Positions 46,748 through 55,948 of a DNA stretch of 64,000 nucleotides are shown one piece after another (position 1 is the stretch's first letter; each line of letters begins with the position of its first letter). The notes below the pieces were generated by a model. It had not been told where the DNA came from. It made no database searches and worked only from the letters and a program-made list of their open reading frames with translations. Both the position numbers and the translations under genes were made by a program. The DNA is taken from NCBI RefSeq assembly GCF_000613805.1, contig NZ_BAJR01000003.1, positions 62,001 to 126,000 on the forward strand, read 5' to 3'. The DNA is from Phocaeicola paurosaccharolyticus JCM 15092. Lineage in GTDB: Bacteria; Bacteroidota; Bacteroidia; Bacteroidales; Bacteroidaceae.

Positions 46748-48649
46748 TTATTTGTATGCATCGTTCTGATCGCAAAGTGGGTTTTTAACCAACTCATCAG
46801 TAGGAATAGGCATATCCATTCTCTTAGGATCGAAATCGAACTGACGTACAGACTGCCAGTCACTCTTAGGATCTGATGCCTGAGCATGTTTTGGATAGTT
46901 ATGTGCAATATGATCTTCCATGAAACCAGATTTTAACATATCAGGACACAAACACCATTCAGCACTGAACTCTTTACGACGTTCCATGTTTAAAGCAACT
47001 TTCCATACTGGAGATGTAAAGCCTTTCTGAGCTTTCAACTGAGTATAGTATGTCTTAGCATCAGGAACAGTAACAGCAGCTGTAGCAAATGGGTAAGGAT
47101 AACTAGTGGTAGGAACATAGTCACCAAATCCACCATCAGCATAGAATTTTGCCATTTCATTATTGTAATAAGGAGCATACTTTTCAGTTAAGCTCTGAGC
47201 ATTTCCTGCTTCAAGGTTACCAAATGCACGATTACGGAGTGTATTAATCTGAGCCCAGCCTTGAGCATCATTCTCTCCATAAAGATTGAAACGACATTCT
47301 GCATAGTCTAACATTACGTTAGGAAGACGTTTTCTATAAATCTGAGCTGGTGCCCATTGGTCATTATTCCAGTGGCAACGTCCCAAACGCCAGTATTTAG
47401 TAGTATAAACAGCAGGAGCATATTCACCACCTGTATCATATTTATAGTTATCATAGTTCAAATATTCCTGAACGAATGGATTGAAACCATTAGGAGAAGC
47501 ATTTACTTTATCCAAATAATCTGCATTAGATGGAGCATCTAACCACTCTTGTTGTGGTTTGATAGTACTCTTCCATTCAGGTTTAACCAATTTAGACTCT
47601 GGTATACCTGCAGTAACTAAAGAACCGTCACGACGTCTATCACCTGGTTCGAATGAATCATAAAGTTCCCAAGAAAGAGCGATTGTACCCCAACCACCAT
47701 TTGCAGGAGCTGCAGAGTAATAAATTGTCCAGCCGTTAGCACCACTTACAGCGTTACCATCCCAGCTACTCCATTTATCACCTTCATTCAATACCTGTTC
47801 GTAAATTGATTCTTTACCATAAACACCTGTAGCATCCCAAAGAGTCGTATATGATTTGTTCAATTCATATTCACCACAATCCAAAACTGCTTTCAATGCT
47901 TTCTCAGCCTCTTGGTAGCAAGCTGTAGCAACGTCAGGGCAACGATAAGCTTTCCACATGTAAGCATCACCTAGATAAGCAAGAGCCATACCTTTAGTAC
48001 AACGTCCATAGTTGCTTTGATAAGGTTTCCAAGCTAATAGATCAGAAGCTTGCTTCAAGTCATCAATGATGAAGTCCCACATCTCTTCGTAAGATTGAGC
48101 TCTTGCTTTATAAGGAGTATTTACATAAGTCTCACCAGTCTGAAGCATAGGAACACGTCCGAATGTAGTAGCTAACCAGAAGTAGTGGAATGCACGTACA
48201 ACTCTAGCTTCGCCTTCTGCTGTTTTAGCAACTTCAGAAGAGAAATTAGCAGTGTTTGCTGCTAAGTTAGCAAGGAAGTCGTTACAGCGAGAGATACCGC
48301 TATATGCTCTGTTCCAACCTTGTCTTAGCTCTTTTTTCTCAGCTGTCCAACTCTGAGTCATAAAGTCCTTATCCCAACCTGTTGCCTGAGTATCCATTGT
48401 AGGATGACATCCGGTAAAGATGTATGGTTTGAATGCGTCATCATTATAGTTTTCATCTTCGTCAGGAAGCATTGAGTCGTAGCATCCGTTCAAACTTCTT
48501 AATAGGTGGGTATCGTTATCATATCCTGAGTTCAAATCCAAAATAGAGTAATGATCTACTGTCAGGAATTCTTCATTGTCACAAGAGGTAGCTCCAAATA
48601 AAAGAGCAGACCCTGCGAGCAAACTATATAGTATTTTATTGAATTTCAT
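46748..48649 (-). CDS. SusD/RagB-type glycan-binding lipoprotein
   Basis: The product has 633 residues from the ATG at 48649, which gives a lipoprotein signal (MKFNKILYSLLAGSALLFGA then TSC). A frame-open start at 48682 would overlap the ribosome-binding region after susC and adds a non-signal extension. Typical SusD features are EGEARVVRAFHYFWLATTFGRVPML near 160, the tetratricopeptide-like helices, and the C-terminal ALNMERRKEFSAEWCLCPDMLKSGFMEDH (read in parts). It is 19 bases downstream of its SusC partner. The substrate is unknown; the neighbouring acetyl esterase hints at an acetylated hemicellulose. Confidence 0.95.
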   Translation of the reverse strand: MKFNKILYSLLAGSALLFGATSCDNEEFLTVDHYSILDLNSGYDNDTHLLRSLNGCYDSMLPDEDENYNDDAFKPYIFTGCHPTMDTQATGWDKDFMTQSWTAEKKELRQGWNRAYSGISRCNDFLANLAANTANFSSEVAKTAEGEARVVRAFHYFWLATTFGRVPMLQTGETYVNTPYKARAQSYEEMWDFIIDDLKQASDLLAWKPYQSNYGRCTKGMALAYLGDAYMWKAYRCPDVATACYQEAEKALKAVLDCGEYELNKSYTTLWDATGVYGKESIYEQVLNEGDKWSSWDGNAVSGANGWTIYYSAAPANGGWGTIALSWELYDSFEPGDRRRDGSLVTAGIPESKLVKPEWKSTIKPQQEWLDAPSNADYLDKVNASPNGFNPFVQEYLNYDNYKYDTGGEYAPAVYTTKYWRLGRCHWNNDQWAPAQIYRKRLPNVMLDYAECRFNLYGENDAQGWAQINTLRNRAFGNLEAGNAQSLTEKYAPYYNNEMAKFYADGGFGDYVPTTSYPYPFATAAVTVPDAKTYYTQLKAQKGFTSPVWKVALNMERRKEFSAEWCLCPDMLKSGFMEDHIAHNYPKHAQASDPKSDWQSVRQFDFDPKRMDMPIPTDELVKNPLCDQNDAYK

Positions 48650-48668
48650 ATGTCTTTCATTTAAATTG

Positions 48669-51600
48669 TTAGAATTGAACATTTAGGCCGAATGAGAATG
48701 TACGTGGTGAAGGATAACGACCTGTATCAAGACCTGTTACGAGTACACTACCTTGACCGCACTCTGGATCACCATATTTATTATATGATGAGAAAGTAAA
48801 CAAATTAGATACAGCTAGATAAACTCTTGCATTCTGAAGTAACATTTTGTTTACCAAAGATTTTGGTAAAGTATAACCAACCTGAACGTTGCTGATCTTT
48901 AAGAAATCACCATTCTTAACCCATGCATCAGAAGCACGCATGTTGTAGTTTGCATCCAAAAGTGAAAGGCGTGGTAATGTTCCATTAGTGTTAGTTGGTG
49001 ACCAAGCTTTTTCAGCTGCCTCTTTCAAAATATTTGGAGTTGGGTCATCAGCAGTAAACATATTGCTCAAACGCATTGCTGAGTAAGAGAATATCTTTTG
49101 TCCTAATACACCATAAGTATACATTGAGAAGTCCCAATTTTTATATGTAGCAGAAAGATTCAAACTGTAGTTAAGTGTTGGGAAACCATTACCCAAAACA
49201 TCCATATCGTTTTCATCGATGAAACCATTGCCATCCAAGTCTTTGAACTTGAAGTCACCAGCCTGAGTTTTGCTATTCTGGTAGAATCCACTGTTCTTTC
49301 CATTTGTAGCAGCATTTGCAGCATCTACAGCAGCTTTATCTTTGAATACACCTTCTACACGGTAACCATAGAATGAACCTACAGCATAGCCCTCTTTAGA
49401 AATAGAGTGATTACCCCAGTGATAACCAGCAGCAGCACCTACTGCACCAGTATTAGAACCATCACCTGTCCCTTGACCACTTGAGTCTGAGTTAGTATAA
49501 TATACTGGCTCACCCATCTTCTTAATTTCGTTCTTCAATGTAGAACCATTCAATGTAGCATTGATTGTCCAATCATCATTAAGACGTTTCTTATAGTTAA
49601 CGCTCAATTCAAATCCTTTATTGTTAATCTCACCATAGTTAGTGTATACCTGAGTGAAACCTGTTGAAGGACGTACCTGACGATAAAGTAATAGATCTTT
49701 TGATTTACGGATGAAGTAGTCAGCTGTAACATTCAACTCACCATTAAGTAACCCAAGGTCAATACCGATATTAGTCTGCTCATTAGTCTCCCATTTTAGA
49801 TTTGTATCTACAAGTCCTTGGAATGTACCACCGTTTGCAGAAGGAGTAGATCCGATACCAATATTACCTCCTTGGCTATAGAAGTTATATTTAATACCTG
49901 CAGCACTTAATGCAGCTACTGAAAGGTCTGTTGCACCACCTGAGTTACCAGTCTGTCCCCAACCTAAACGAAGTTTCAAGTTAGAAATAATATCCTGGTC
50001 TTTCATGAAGTCCTCTTCAGAAATACGCCAAGCAGCTGCTGCTGATGGGAATGTACCCCAACGGTTACCTGCACCGAAATTTGAAGAACCATCACGACGA
50101 ACAGTACCAGTAAAGATATAGCGGTCATACAAGCTGTAAGATCCACGAGCGAAGTAAGAGATGTTACGTGATTCAAGGTTCAAGCTACCACCTGCTGTAA
50201 GAGAACTAACATCAGAAGTCATTGATACGTTTCTTACATTGTCACCAGGGAAGTTCTTTGCACCTGCACTTGTCCATTGACCGTAGAAACGAGAAACCTC
50301 ATTACCAGCCATCAATGTAAGATTATGGATATCGTTCTTCCAATTATAAGTGAAATAGTTCTGGATAGAAAGAGTCTGGCTGTCATTGTTACTTAAATTG
50401 AATGTGTTAGTGTAATCCAATTTGTTCAAAGTAACTTCAGTCATTGTTCCAGCAACATCGTTGAAACGTTTGTTGTTTGAAGAACCAACGAAACTATTGT
50501 ATGAACCAGAATTGTAGTTGTAAGATACCAAAGTCTTGTAACTTAATCCTTTAAATAGAGTCAAATTCAAATATGCACTAGCCAAAACACGGTTGTTACG
50601 GTTACGTGATCTGTTGTTCATCTGTGTAGCATAGATGTTATTGTATGAATCAAGGAAACCTTCATTAGCATTTTTACCAAGAGCTGCACTACCGTAAGTA
50701 CCATCAGCATTTACAACATTAGGAGATACATGTACTCCCTCTGTAGTTATATAATCCATTGTAGGACAAAGAATTTCCAAGTCACGGAAAGATGACATGT
50801 TACCGAAGTTACCTACAGTACCGTTTGATCCATGAGAGTCTGTATGAACGAAGTTTAAGTCACCACCAAATTCTAAGTACTTATTGATTTGAGTCTTAAC
50901 ATTAGCACGTGCAGTAATACGTTGATATTGTGAGTTCACAATCAAACCTTTGTTATCAAGGTAACCAACAGAGAAGTTATACTGGCTCTTATCATTACCA
51001 CCTGATGAAGAGAGATTATAGTTCTGACGTAATGCTGTACGAGTCATTTGGTCTAACCAATCTATCTGTTTACGCTTTCCATCATATTGCTCAGCCCAGA
51101 TCTGGTTGTAAAGACCTGAAGCGTCATTTGCATGTGCCTGACGGATTAAAGCTGCATAGCCATCAAGACTGTTAACTTCAAGGTTGCTAGATATAGTTTG
51201 AAGACCGAAGTCAGCTGTCAATGTAATAGATGAGTTACCTTTAGCACCATGTTTTGTTGTAATCATGATAACACCATTAGCACCTGCAGAACCGTAGATA
51301 GCTGTTGCAGAAGCATCTTTCAATACTTCCATGCTCTCGATATCTGATGGGTTAAGGAAGTTTACATTTGTTCCAACTTGAACGCCGTCAACTACGTAAA
51401 GAGGGTCAGCAGAGCCATTGATGGTCGCAACACCACGGATACGGATAGCTGCGTTAGCCTCAGGAGCACCGTCTTGTGAAGTTACCATCACACCGGCAGC
51501 AGCACCTTGCAAACCTTGTGCTACGTTTACTGGAACTTTACGCATCATTGCTTCGCGGTCAACAGAAGCAACAGAACCAGAGATATCACTCTTCTTCTGT

Positions 51601-51944
51601 GTACCATAACCAACTACTACAACTTCATCCAAAGATTTTGAATCCTCATTAAGTGTAACATTGATGGTTCTTTTTCCAGATACAGAAACTGTTTGTGTTG
51701 TGTATCCGATAAAAGAGAATGAAAGTTTTGCATTAGATGGGACATTGATTGAGTAATTTCCATCTAAATCGGTAATAATACCATTTGTAGTACCTACTTG
51801 AAGGACGTTCACACCTGGCATTGCATTGCCAAATGGATCCTTAACAGTACCTTTAACTGCTAGGTTTTGGGCGAAAACCAAAACAGGTATCATCAACAAA
51901 AGTGATAATAGCCCGAAGCTTCTTTTCAGATTAACGTTTTTCAT
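48669..51944 (-). CDS. SusC/RagA-type TonB-dependent outer membrane transporter
   Basis: The product is complete at 1091 residues. The signal peptide ends at LVFAQ (about residue 26). A carboxypeptidase-like domain follows (VKGTVKDPFGNAMPGVNV, TDLDGNYSINVP), then the TonB box-like DEVVVVGYGTQKKSDISGSV, the plug (AIRIRGVATINGSADPLYVVDGV, MEVLKDASATAIYGSAGANGVIMITTK, read in parts) and the barrel ending in LNVQF. There is no STN domain at the N-terminus, so control by an ECF sigma/anti-sigma pair is unlikely; the divergent AraC regulator is a better candidate. It is transcribed with susD and lies downstream of the CE7-type esterase. Confidence 0.97.
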   Translation of the reverse strand: MKNVNLKRSFGLLSLLLMIPVLVFAQNLAVKGTVKDPFGNAMPGVNVLQVGTTNGIITDLDGNYSINVPSNAKLSFSFIGYTTQTVSVSGKRTINVTLNEDSKSLDEVVVVGYGTQKKSDISGSVASVDREAMMRKVPVNVAQGLQGAAAGVMVTSQDGAPEANAAIRIRGVATINGSADPLYVVDGVQVGTNVNFLNPSDIESMEVLKDASATAIYGSAGANGVIMITTKHGAKGNSSITLTADFGLQTISSNLEVNSLDGYAALIRQAHANDASGLYNQIWAEQYDGKRKQIDWLDQMTRTALRQNYNLSSSGGNDKSQYNFSVGYLDNKGLIVNSQYQRITARANVKTQINKYLEFGGDLNFVHTDSHGSNGTVGNFGNMSSFRDLEILCPTMDYITTEGVHVSPNVVNADGTYGSAALGKNANEGFLDSYNNIYATQMNNRSRNRNNRVLASAYLNLTLFKGLSYKTLVSYNYNSGSYNSFVGSSNNKRFNDVAGTMTEVTLNKLDYTNTFNLSNNDSQTLSIQNYFTYNWKNDIHNLTLMAGNEVSRFYGQWTSAGAKNFPGDNVRNVSMTSDVSSLTAGGSLNLESRNISYFARGSYSLYDRYIFTGTVRRDGSSNFGAGNRWGTFPSAAAAWRISEEDFMKDQDIISNLKLRLGWGQTGNSGGATDLSVAALSAAGIKYNFYSQGGNIGIGSTPSANGGTFQGLVDTNLKWETNEQTNIGIDLGLLNGELNVTADYFIRKSKDLLLYRQVRPSTGFTQVYTNYGEINNKGFELSVNYKKRLNDDWTINATLNGSTLKNEIKKMGEPVYYTNSDSSGQGTGDGSNTGAVGAAAGYHWGNHSISKEGYAVGSFYGYRVEGVFKDKAAVDAANAATNGKNSGFYQNSKTQAGDFKFKDLDGNGFIDENDMDVLGNGFPTLNYSLNLSATYKNWDFSMYTYGVLGQKIFSYSAMRLSNMFTADDPTPNILKEAAEKAWSPTNTNGTLPRLSLLDANYNMRASDAWVKNGDFLKISNVQVGYTLPKSLVNKMLLQNARVYLAVSNLFTFSSYNKYGDPECGQGSVLVTGLDTGRYPSPRTFSFGLNVQF

Positions 51945-52440
51945 ATAAAAAATTATTTTAAGGTAATAGAAAAATAACTCTATTTAATAAGGTATATATA
52001 ATACCATTAAAATCAAGGAAATATAAGCTTGAATCATGTTTTCATATTCATATTGATTAAGGGTTTAAACTTTGTTTATTTTAACTTGATAATTCCGCTT
52101 GTCAATAGATTTATTATAGTGGTGTTGGTTAAATTTATTATAATTTTAACAGAAAATTTGTTGCATTTATTTTACAACATGTTACAAACTAAATTTCAAA
52201 CGTTACATAAAGGCAATATTATAAAAAATATAAATACGAAAACGGCCTCTATTCATTTATTTTTTTGTGTAACATTTATTTTTCATGTTATATTTATAGA
52301 ACAATTGGTAATCTTTACCTTTTAAAGATTATTCGGTTTTAATGATTTAAGTTTAACATAAATTACAACTCACAAATAAAGTGTATTTAAAGAAGTGATT
52401 CAAATACTATTTTATCATTAAATGATACAATTTTGAACAA
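51945..52440. other. Non-coding leader region upstream of susC
   Basis: These 496 very AT-rich bases separate the esterase gene from susC on the minus strand. A 9-bp hairpin (TAATCTTTA at 52309-52317 with 52323-52331) lacks a T-run. GTTAC/GTAAC half-sites recur in 52185-52290 and may be regulator targets. I see no exact TAnnTTTG element close to susC and no real gene; a 98-codon hydrophobic frame on the plus strand looks accidental. Confidence 0.5.
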
Positions 52441-53723
52441 TCACTGTAAATTCATTTTGTTCCATATCCATTTGCACCATTCATCCCACTGTTCCTGATA
52501 CCAGAAATGAGCAGTTTGAAGGTATAGACTAATTTCTTTGGGCGATTTTATTGAGTTGTAAGCTGCATACATTGATGTCGGAGAGCAAACATTGTCATTG
52601 TACCCCCAACTATACCAACCAGGAATGTTTAGTAATCTTGCAAAGTTTACTACATCATAATATTTGCTTGTATTAATATCTGCTTGTGATGGATTGTCAT
52701 TGTAAAGGAAATAGCATGGCCATCCTCCCTGTTGTTGGTGAAGGAAGGCAGTATGGTCACACATTGCTGGGTGAACAGCTGCAATAAATGTTACTCTCTT
52801 GTCTAATGCCCCAGTTGCAATAGATAGTGCTCCTCCTTGACTTGAACCGGTTACTCCAAGCTGTTTATGGTTAAACTCGTCCAGTGAACAGATATAATCT
52901 ACAGCTCTTAAGGCTCCAATAAAAACTCTTTTATAGTAGAATTCATCTCTGTTTGCCAGGTTAAAATTCCAATATCCGTTAAGGCTCCTTGCGCCAACTT
53001 ATCATAGTAGTCATTGCTCATTGTTACCGGAATTCCATGAATGCCTATCTCTAATGTTATTGCACCTTTTGAAGCTGTCTCTATATCTCCATAGTAAGCT
53101 CTTACTCCTGCTCCCGGTACTCTCAGTAATGCAGGATATTTGCCCTCTTTTTTGGGGATGCATAGAATGCCGTACGTTCTTGAACCAGGACGTATATTCT
53201 GAAAACTGACCTGATATACATTCACCTTATCGGTACATGACGATGGAATGATCTCCATCTTAGGTTCAATAGGTATCTTTCTGGCTTCAGACAATGCGCT
53301 TTCCCAATAGGTCATAAAATCTTCGGGCATCTCAGCACAAGGTCCTATCTTTTCAACATTATATCCGGCAGTAGCTGATCCCTTATAATCATATCCATTT
53401 ACATGGGCAGTGACCTCACATCTTACAAATCCAGGTTTGTTTAATTTGCTATTTACAACAGCTGTTCCGTCTTTCAATACAATATTATCTCTTTTTTCAG
53501 AAGTGTTCGTTTCCTGTTGTATAGTGTAATCTATTACAGCGTCCTTTAAAAGATTTTCTGCCTTGTATACACTTATAGTAAATTTGCAGCTCTCTCCTGT
53601 CTTGTATTGCCAGTTATCATGATTCAAACTTACCGACACTCTAATCTCATTACCTCTTATCTGAGATGAAATAGGTGAACAGATAAGTGCAATAAGTAAT
53701 AATAGAATAATTTCTCTTCTCAT
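52441..53723 (-). CDS. CE7-like acetyl xylan esterase, interrupted by a -1 frameshift
   Basis: The first frame (53723-52908) gives a signal peptide (through about SPISSQ), an N-terminal beta-sandwich of about 120 residues, and the start of an alpha/beta hydrolase (PEDFMTYWESALSEARKIP, YPALLRVPGAGVRAYYGD). The second frame continues it: YWNFNLANRDEFYYKRVFIGALR, then VTGSSQGGALS with the nucleophile Ser near residue 295, YNDNVCSPTSMYAAYN with the Asp, and TAHFW with the His. Restoring one T in GATAT (plus-strand 52971-52976) joins them into 427 residues. These residues match CE7 acetyl xylan/cephalosporin-C esterases. It lies between a divergent AraC regulator and a SusCD pair, so a role in deacetylating the imported glycan is likely. 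Confidence 0.85.
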
Positions 53724-53740
53724 ATTATATATATTTTATA

Positions 53741-53748
53741 CAAAAATA
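53741..53748 (-). promoter_or_regulatory. -7 promoter element of the esterase gene
   Basis: On the minus strand the bases read TATTTTTG (TAnnTTTG), 17 bases before the esterase start. No clear -33 element is seen. Confidence 0.35.
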
Positions 53749-53860
53749 GATTTAATGATTTGCTTAAGATGATACTAATTTATCTATCTATCTCAAATTA
53801 AATTGATTGATGTCAGTAAAATAGTTTATGTAAATAAAGATTATAGTAATATATAATCAT

Positions 53861-53868
53861 TATATTTG
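53861..53868 (+). promoter_or_regulatory. -7 promoter element of the AraC-type regulator
   Basis: TATATTTG (TAnnTTTG) is 18 bases before the start codon at 53887. No -33 match is evident. Confidence 0.4.
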
Positions 53869-53886
53869 TATATACAATAAAGCACT

Positions 53887-54774
53887 ATGAAGAAGACAAA
53901 TAACATAATAAGAGAGATAACTCCATTATCAGATCGTGATTGTTTTTATATAGCAGATAGGTTTAAGAATGAGTTTACTTATCCTATTCATAGTCATCCG
54001 GAATTTGAACTAAATTTTACAGCCCATGCTAATGGTGTAAGAAGAATCGTTGGCGACTCCTCAGAGATAATTGGTGAGTATGATATGGTACTAATAACCG
54101 GCAAGGATCTTGAACATGTTTGGGAACAGGGGGACTGCACTTCAGATAAAATTAGGGAGATTACCATTCAATTCTCTCCAGACCTCTTCTTTAACAACTT
54201 TATTAAGAAGAGTCAATTCGATAGTATTAGTAAAATGCTTGAAAAGGCACAGAGAGGAATATGTTTCCCTACTGAGGCAATCATGAAGGTTTACTCCACA
54301 CTTGATACACTCTCTTCTGAGAAAGATGGATTTTATGCGGTAATAAAATTTCTATCCATCCTACATGAACTTTCTCTCTACGATGATGTGCGTGAATTGT
54401 CAAGTTCTTCTTTTGCTAGGATAGAAAGTTCAAGTGACAGCAGAAGAGTTTCTAAAGTACAAAAATATATAGAGGATCACTATAAAGAGGAGTTACGCCT
54501 CAATACACTATCAGAATTGGTTAATATGACTCCTGTTTCATTTAGCCGTTTCTTTCACCTTAGAACTGGGAAGACCCTTTCTGACTTCATTGTCGATATT
54601 CGTTTAGGGTTTGCAACAAGAATGCTTGTAGACACATCGACTTCTATTGCTGAAATATGTTATGATTGCGGATTCAATAACCTTTCAAATTTCAATCGTA
54701 TTTTTAAGAAAAAGAAAGGTTGTTCTCCAAAAGAGTTCAGAGAAAACTACACCAAGAGAAAGACATTAATATAA
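53887..54774 (+). CDS. AraC family transcriptional regulator
   Basis: The product has 295 residues. The N-terminal cupin-like sensor has FTYPIHSHPEFELNFTAHANGVRRIVGD and YDMVLITGKDLEHVW. The C-terminal double helix-turn-helix has LRLNTLSELVNMTPVSFSRFFHLRTGKTLSDFIVDIRLGFATRML and SIAEICYDCGFNNLSNFNRIFKKKKGCSPKEFRE (read in parts). It is divergent from the acetyl esterase and the SusCD pair, so it probably activates those genes in response to a sugar. No ligand can be named. Confidence 0.92.
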   Translation: MKKTNNIIREITPLSDRDCFYIADRFKNEFTYPIHSHPEFELNFTAHANGVRRIVGDSSEIIGEYDMVLITGKDLEHVWEQGDCTSDKIREITIQFSPDLFFNNFIKKSQFDSISKMLEKAQRGICFPTEAIMKVYSTLDTLSSEKDGFYAVIKFLSILHELSLYDDVRELSSSSFARIESSSDSRRVSKVQKYIEDHYKEELRLNTLSELVNMTPVSFSRFFHLRTGKTLSDFIVDIRLGFATRMLVDTSTSIAEICYDCGFNNLSNFNRIFKKKKGCSPKEFRENYTKRKTLI

Positions 54775-54938
54775 CAGATATTATCCTCTTTGGCTGTTTA
54801 TTATTCGGATATTATATTTGTTAGTAAATTTAAAGTTAAAAAAAACAAGAACTGATTAACATGGAGAATTATTCGCTTTATTTGTCATCATTATTCTAGA
54901 ATAGATTATTATAAATTATCAAAAACAGATTGTGTAGT

Positions 54939-55211
54939 ATGAAAAAGTTAATTATGTGTGTTGTGATGATTGCTGCTATGGGTTCATATTCAGCAATTAA
55001 TGCTCAGAAAGTTGCAAAGACTCAGAAAGTAGCAAAGGCAGAACAATGCTGCAAAGCTGATAAAAAAGAGTGTGCCAAAGCTGAAAATAAGTCTTGCTGC
55101 AAAGCTGATAAAAAAGAGTGCGCTAAAGCTGAAAATAAGACTTGCTGCAAAGCAAAAGAAGGTGTAAACAAGGCTGAGAAAGCTAGCAACAAAAAAGCAG
55201 AAGTGAAATAA
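54939..55211 (+). CDS. Small exported Cys/Lys-rich protein with tandem 16-residue repeats
   Basis: The product has 90 residues from the ATG at 54939. A signal peptide covers about residues 1-22 (MKKLIMCVVMIAAMGSYSA...NAQ). The mature part is almost only Lys, Ala, Glu and Cys. The unit CCKADKKECAKAENKS occurs twice in a row (48 bases per unit, nearly identical DNA), then a third CCKA begins. That puts eight Cys in three CC pairs and two single Cys within about 40 residues, in an exported protein. Metal binding is an obvious guess, disulfide-linked structure another. I do not recognise a named family. The gene stands alone, with its own terminator. Confidence 0.75.
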   Translation: MKKLIMCVVMIAAMGSYSAINAQKVAKTQKVAKAEQCCKADKKECAKAENKSCCKADKKECAKAENKTCCKAKEGVNKAEKASNKKAEVK

Positions 55212-55230
55212 ATTCTTATAGAATCTTAGT

Positions 55231-55269
55231 AAAGGACCGCTTACATTATGTAATGTTGGTCCTTTTTTT
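55231..55269 (+). terminator. Rho-independent terminator after the Cys-rich protein gene
   Basis: AAAGGACC at 55231-55238 pairs with GGTCCTTT at 55258-55265, with an inner ACATTA/TAATGT stem, followed by a T-run. Confidence 0.85.
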
Positions 55270-55355
55270 ATTATATATTGGTCATGATTTTGCAATTAAA
55301 TGGGACCAGATTTATATTATGCCGGCATTTTTTATAGTAATTGTAAAATCTTAAT

Positions 55356-55363
55356 TATCTTTG
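55356..55363 (+). promoter_or_regulatory. -7 promoter element of the XRE-cupin gene
   Basis: TATCTTTG (TAnnTTTG) is 19 bases before the start codon at 55383. The -33 region has only a T-run. Confidence 0.4.
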
Positions 55364-55382
55364 AACACTAAATTATAGTAAT

Positions 55383-55937
55383 ATGAGTGACAACATTAAA
55401 CAAATAGCCGAGAGACTAAAAGGACTACGTGAAGTATTAGAAATTACCCCGGATGAAGTTGCGCAAAGCTGTAACATCAATATTGATGATTATTTAGCAA
55501 TGGAGAGTGGAAAAAGTGATATATCTGTTAGTACATTGCAAAAGATTGCTCGAAAATATGGCATTACATTAGATGTTCTTATGTTTGGCGAGGAACCAAA
55601 GATGAACTCATATTTTCTAACTAGACGTGATACTGGAGTCTCTGTGGAACGTACCAAAGCGTATAAATATGAAGCTCTAGCTTCTGGATTCCGTAGAAGA
55701 ATTGTAGACCCATTTATCGTCACAGTTGAGCCTAAGCCAGAGGATACACCTATATATCAAAACTCTCATGAAGGTCAGGAATTCAATTATATTCTTCAAG
55801 GTAAATTGCTTCTTGAATTTAAAGGTAAGCATATTATACTTAATGAGGGTGATAGTATATATTTTGATTCATCAGTTCCCCATGGTATGCGTGCCTTGGA
55901 TAACAAACAGGTGAAGTTCCTTGCAATAATTATGTAA
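55383..55937 (+). CDS. XRE family regulator with C-terminal cupin domain
   Basis: The product has 184 residues. An N-terminal XRE helix-turn-helix ([37 protein letters not shown], residues about 22-58, read in parts) is joined to a cupin_2 domain ([45 protein letters not shown]). This layout is shared by regulators that sense a small ligand through the cupin. It is 11 bases upstream of an acyl-CoA ligase gene and probably regulates that gene. Confidence 0.92.
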   Translation: MSDNIKQIAERLKGLREVLEITPDEVAQSCNINIDDYLAMESGKSDISVSTLQKIARKYGITLDVLMFGEEPKMNSYFLTRRDTGVSVERTKAYKYEALASGFRRRIVDPFIVTVEPKPEDTPIYQNSHEGQEFNYILQGKLLLEFKGKHIILNEGDSIYFDSSVPHGMRALDNKQVKFLAIIM

Positions 55938-55948
55938 TTAGGTATTAT

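Noticed and set aside
52029-52325. 98-codon hydrophobic frame on the plus strand upstream of susC
   Set aside because: The region is extremely AT-rich with no ribosome-binding site; the hydrophobicity follows from T-rich codons and no domain is visible.
55039-55150. Tandem 48-bp repeats as a CRISPR-like or non-coding repeat
   Set aside because: The repeats are in frame, have no spacers and encode matching 16-residue units within a signal-peptide-bearing protein.
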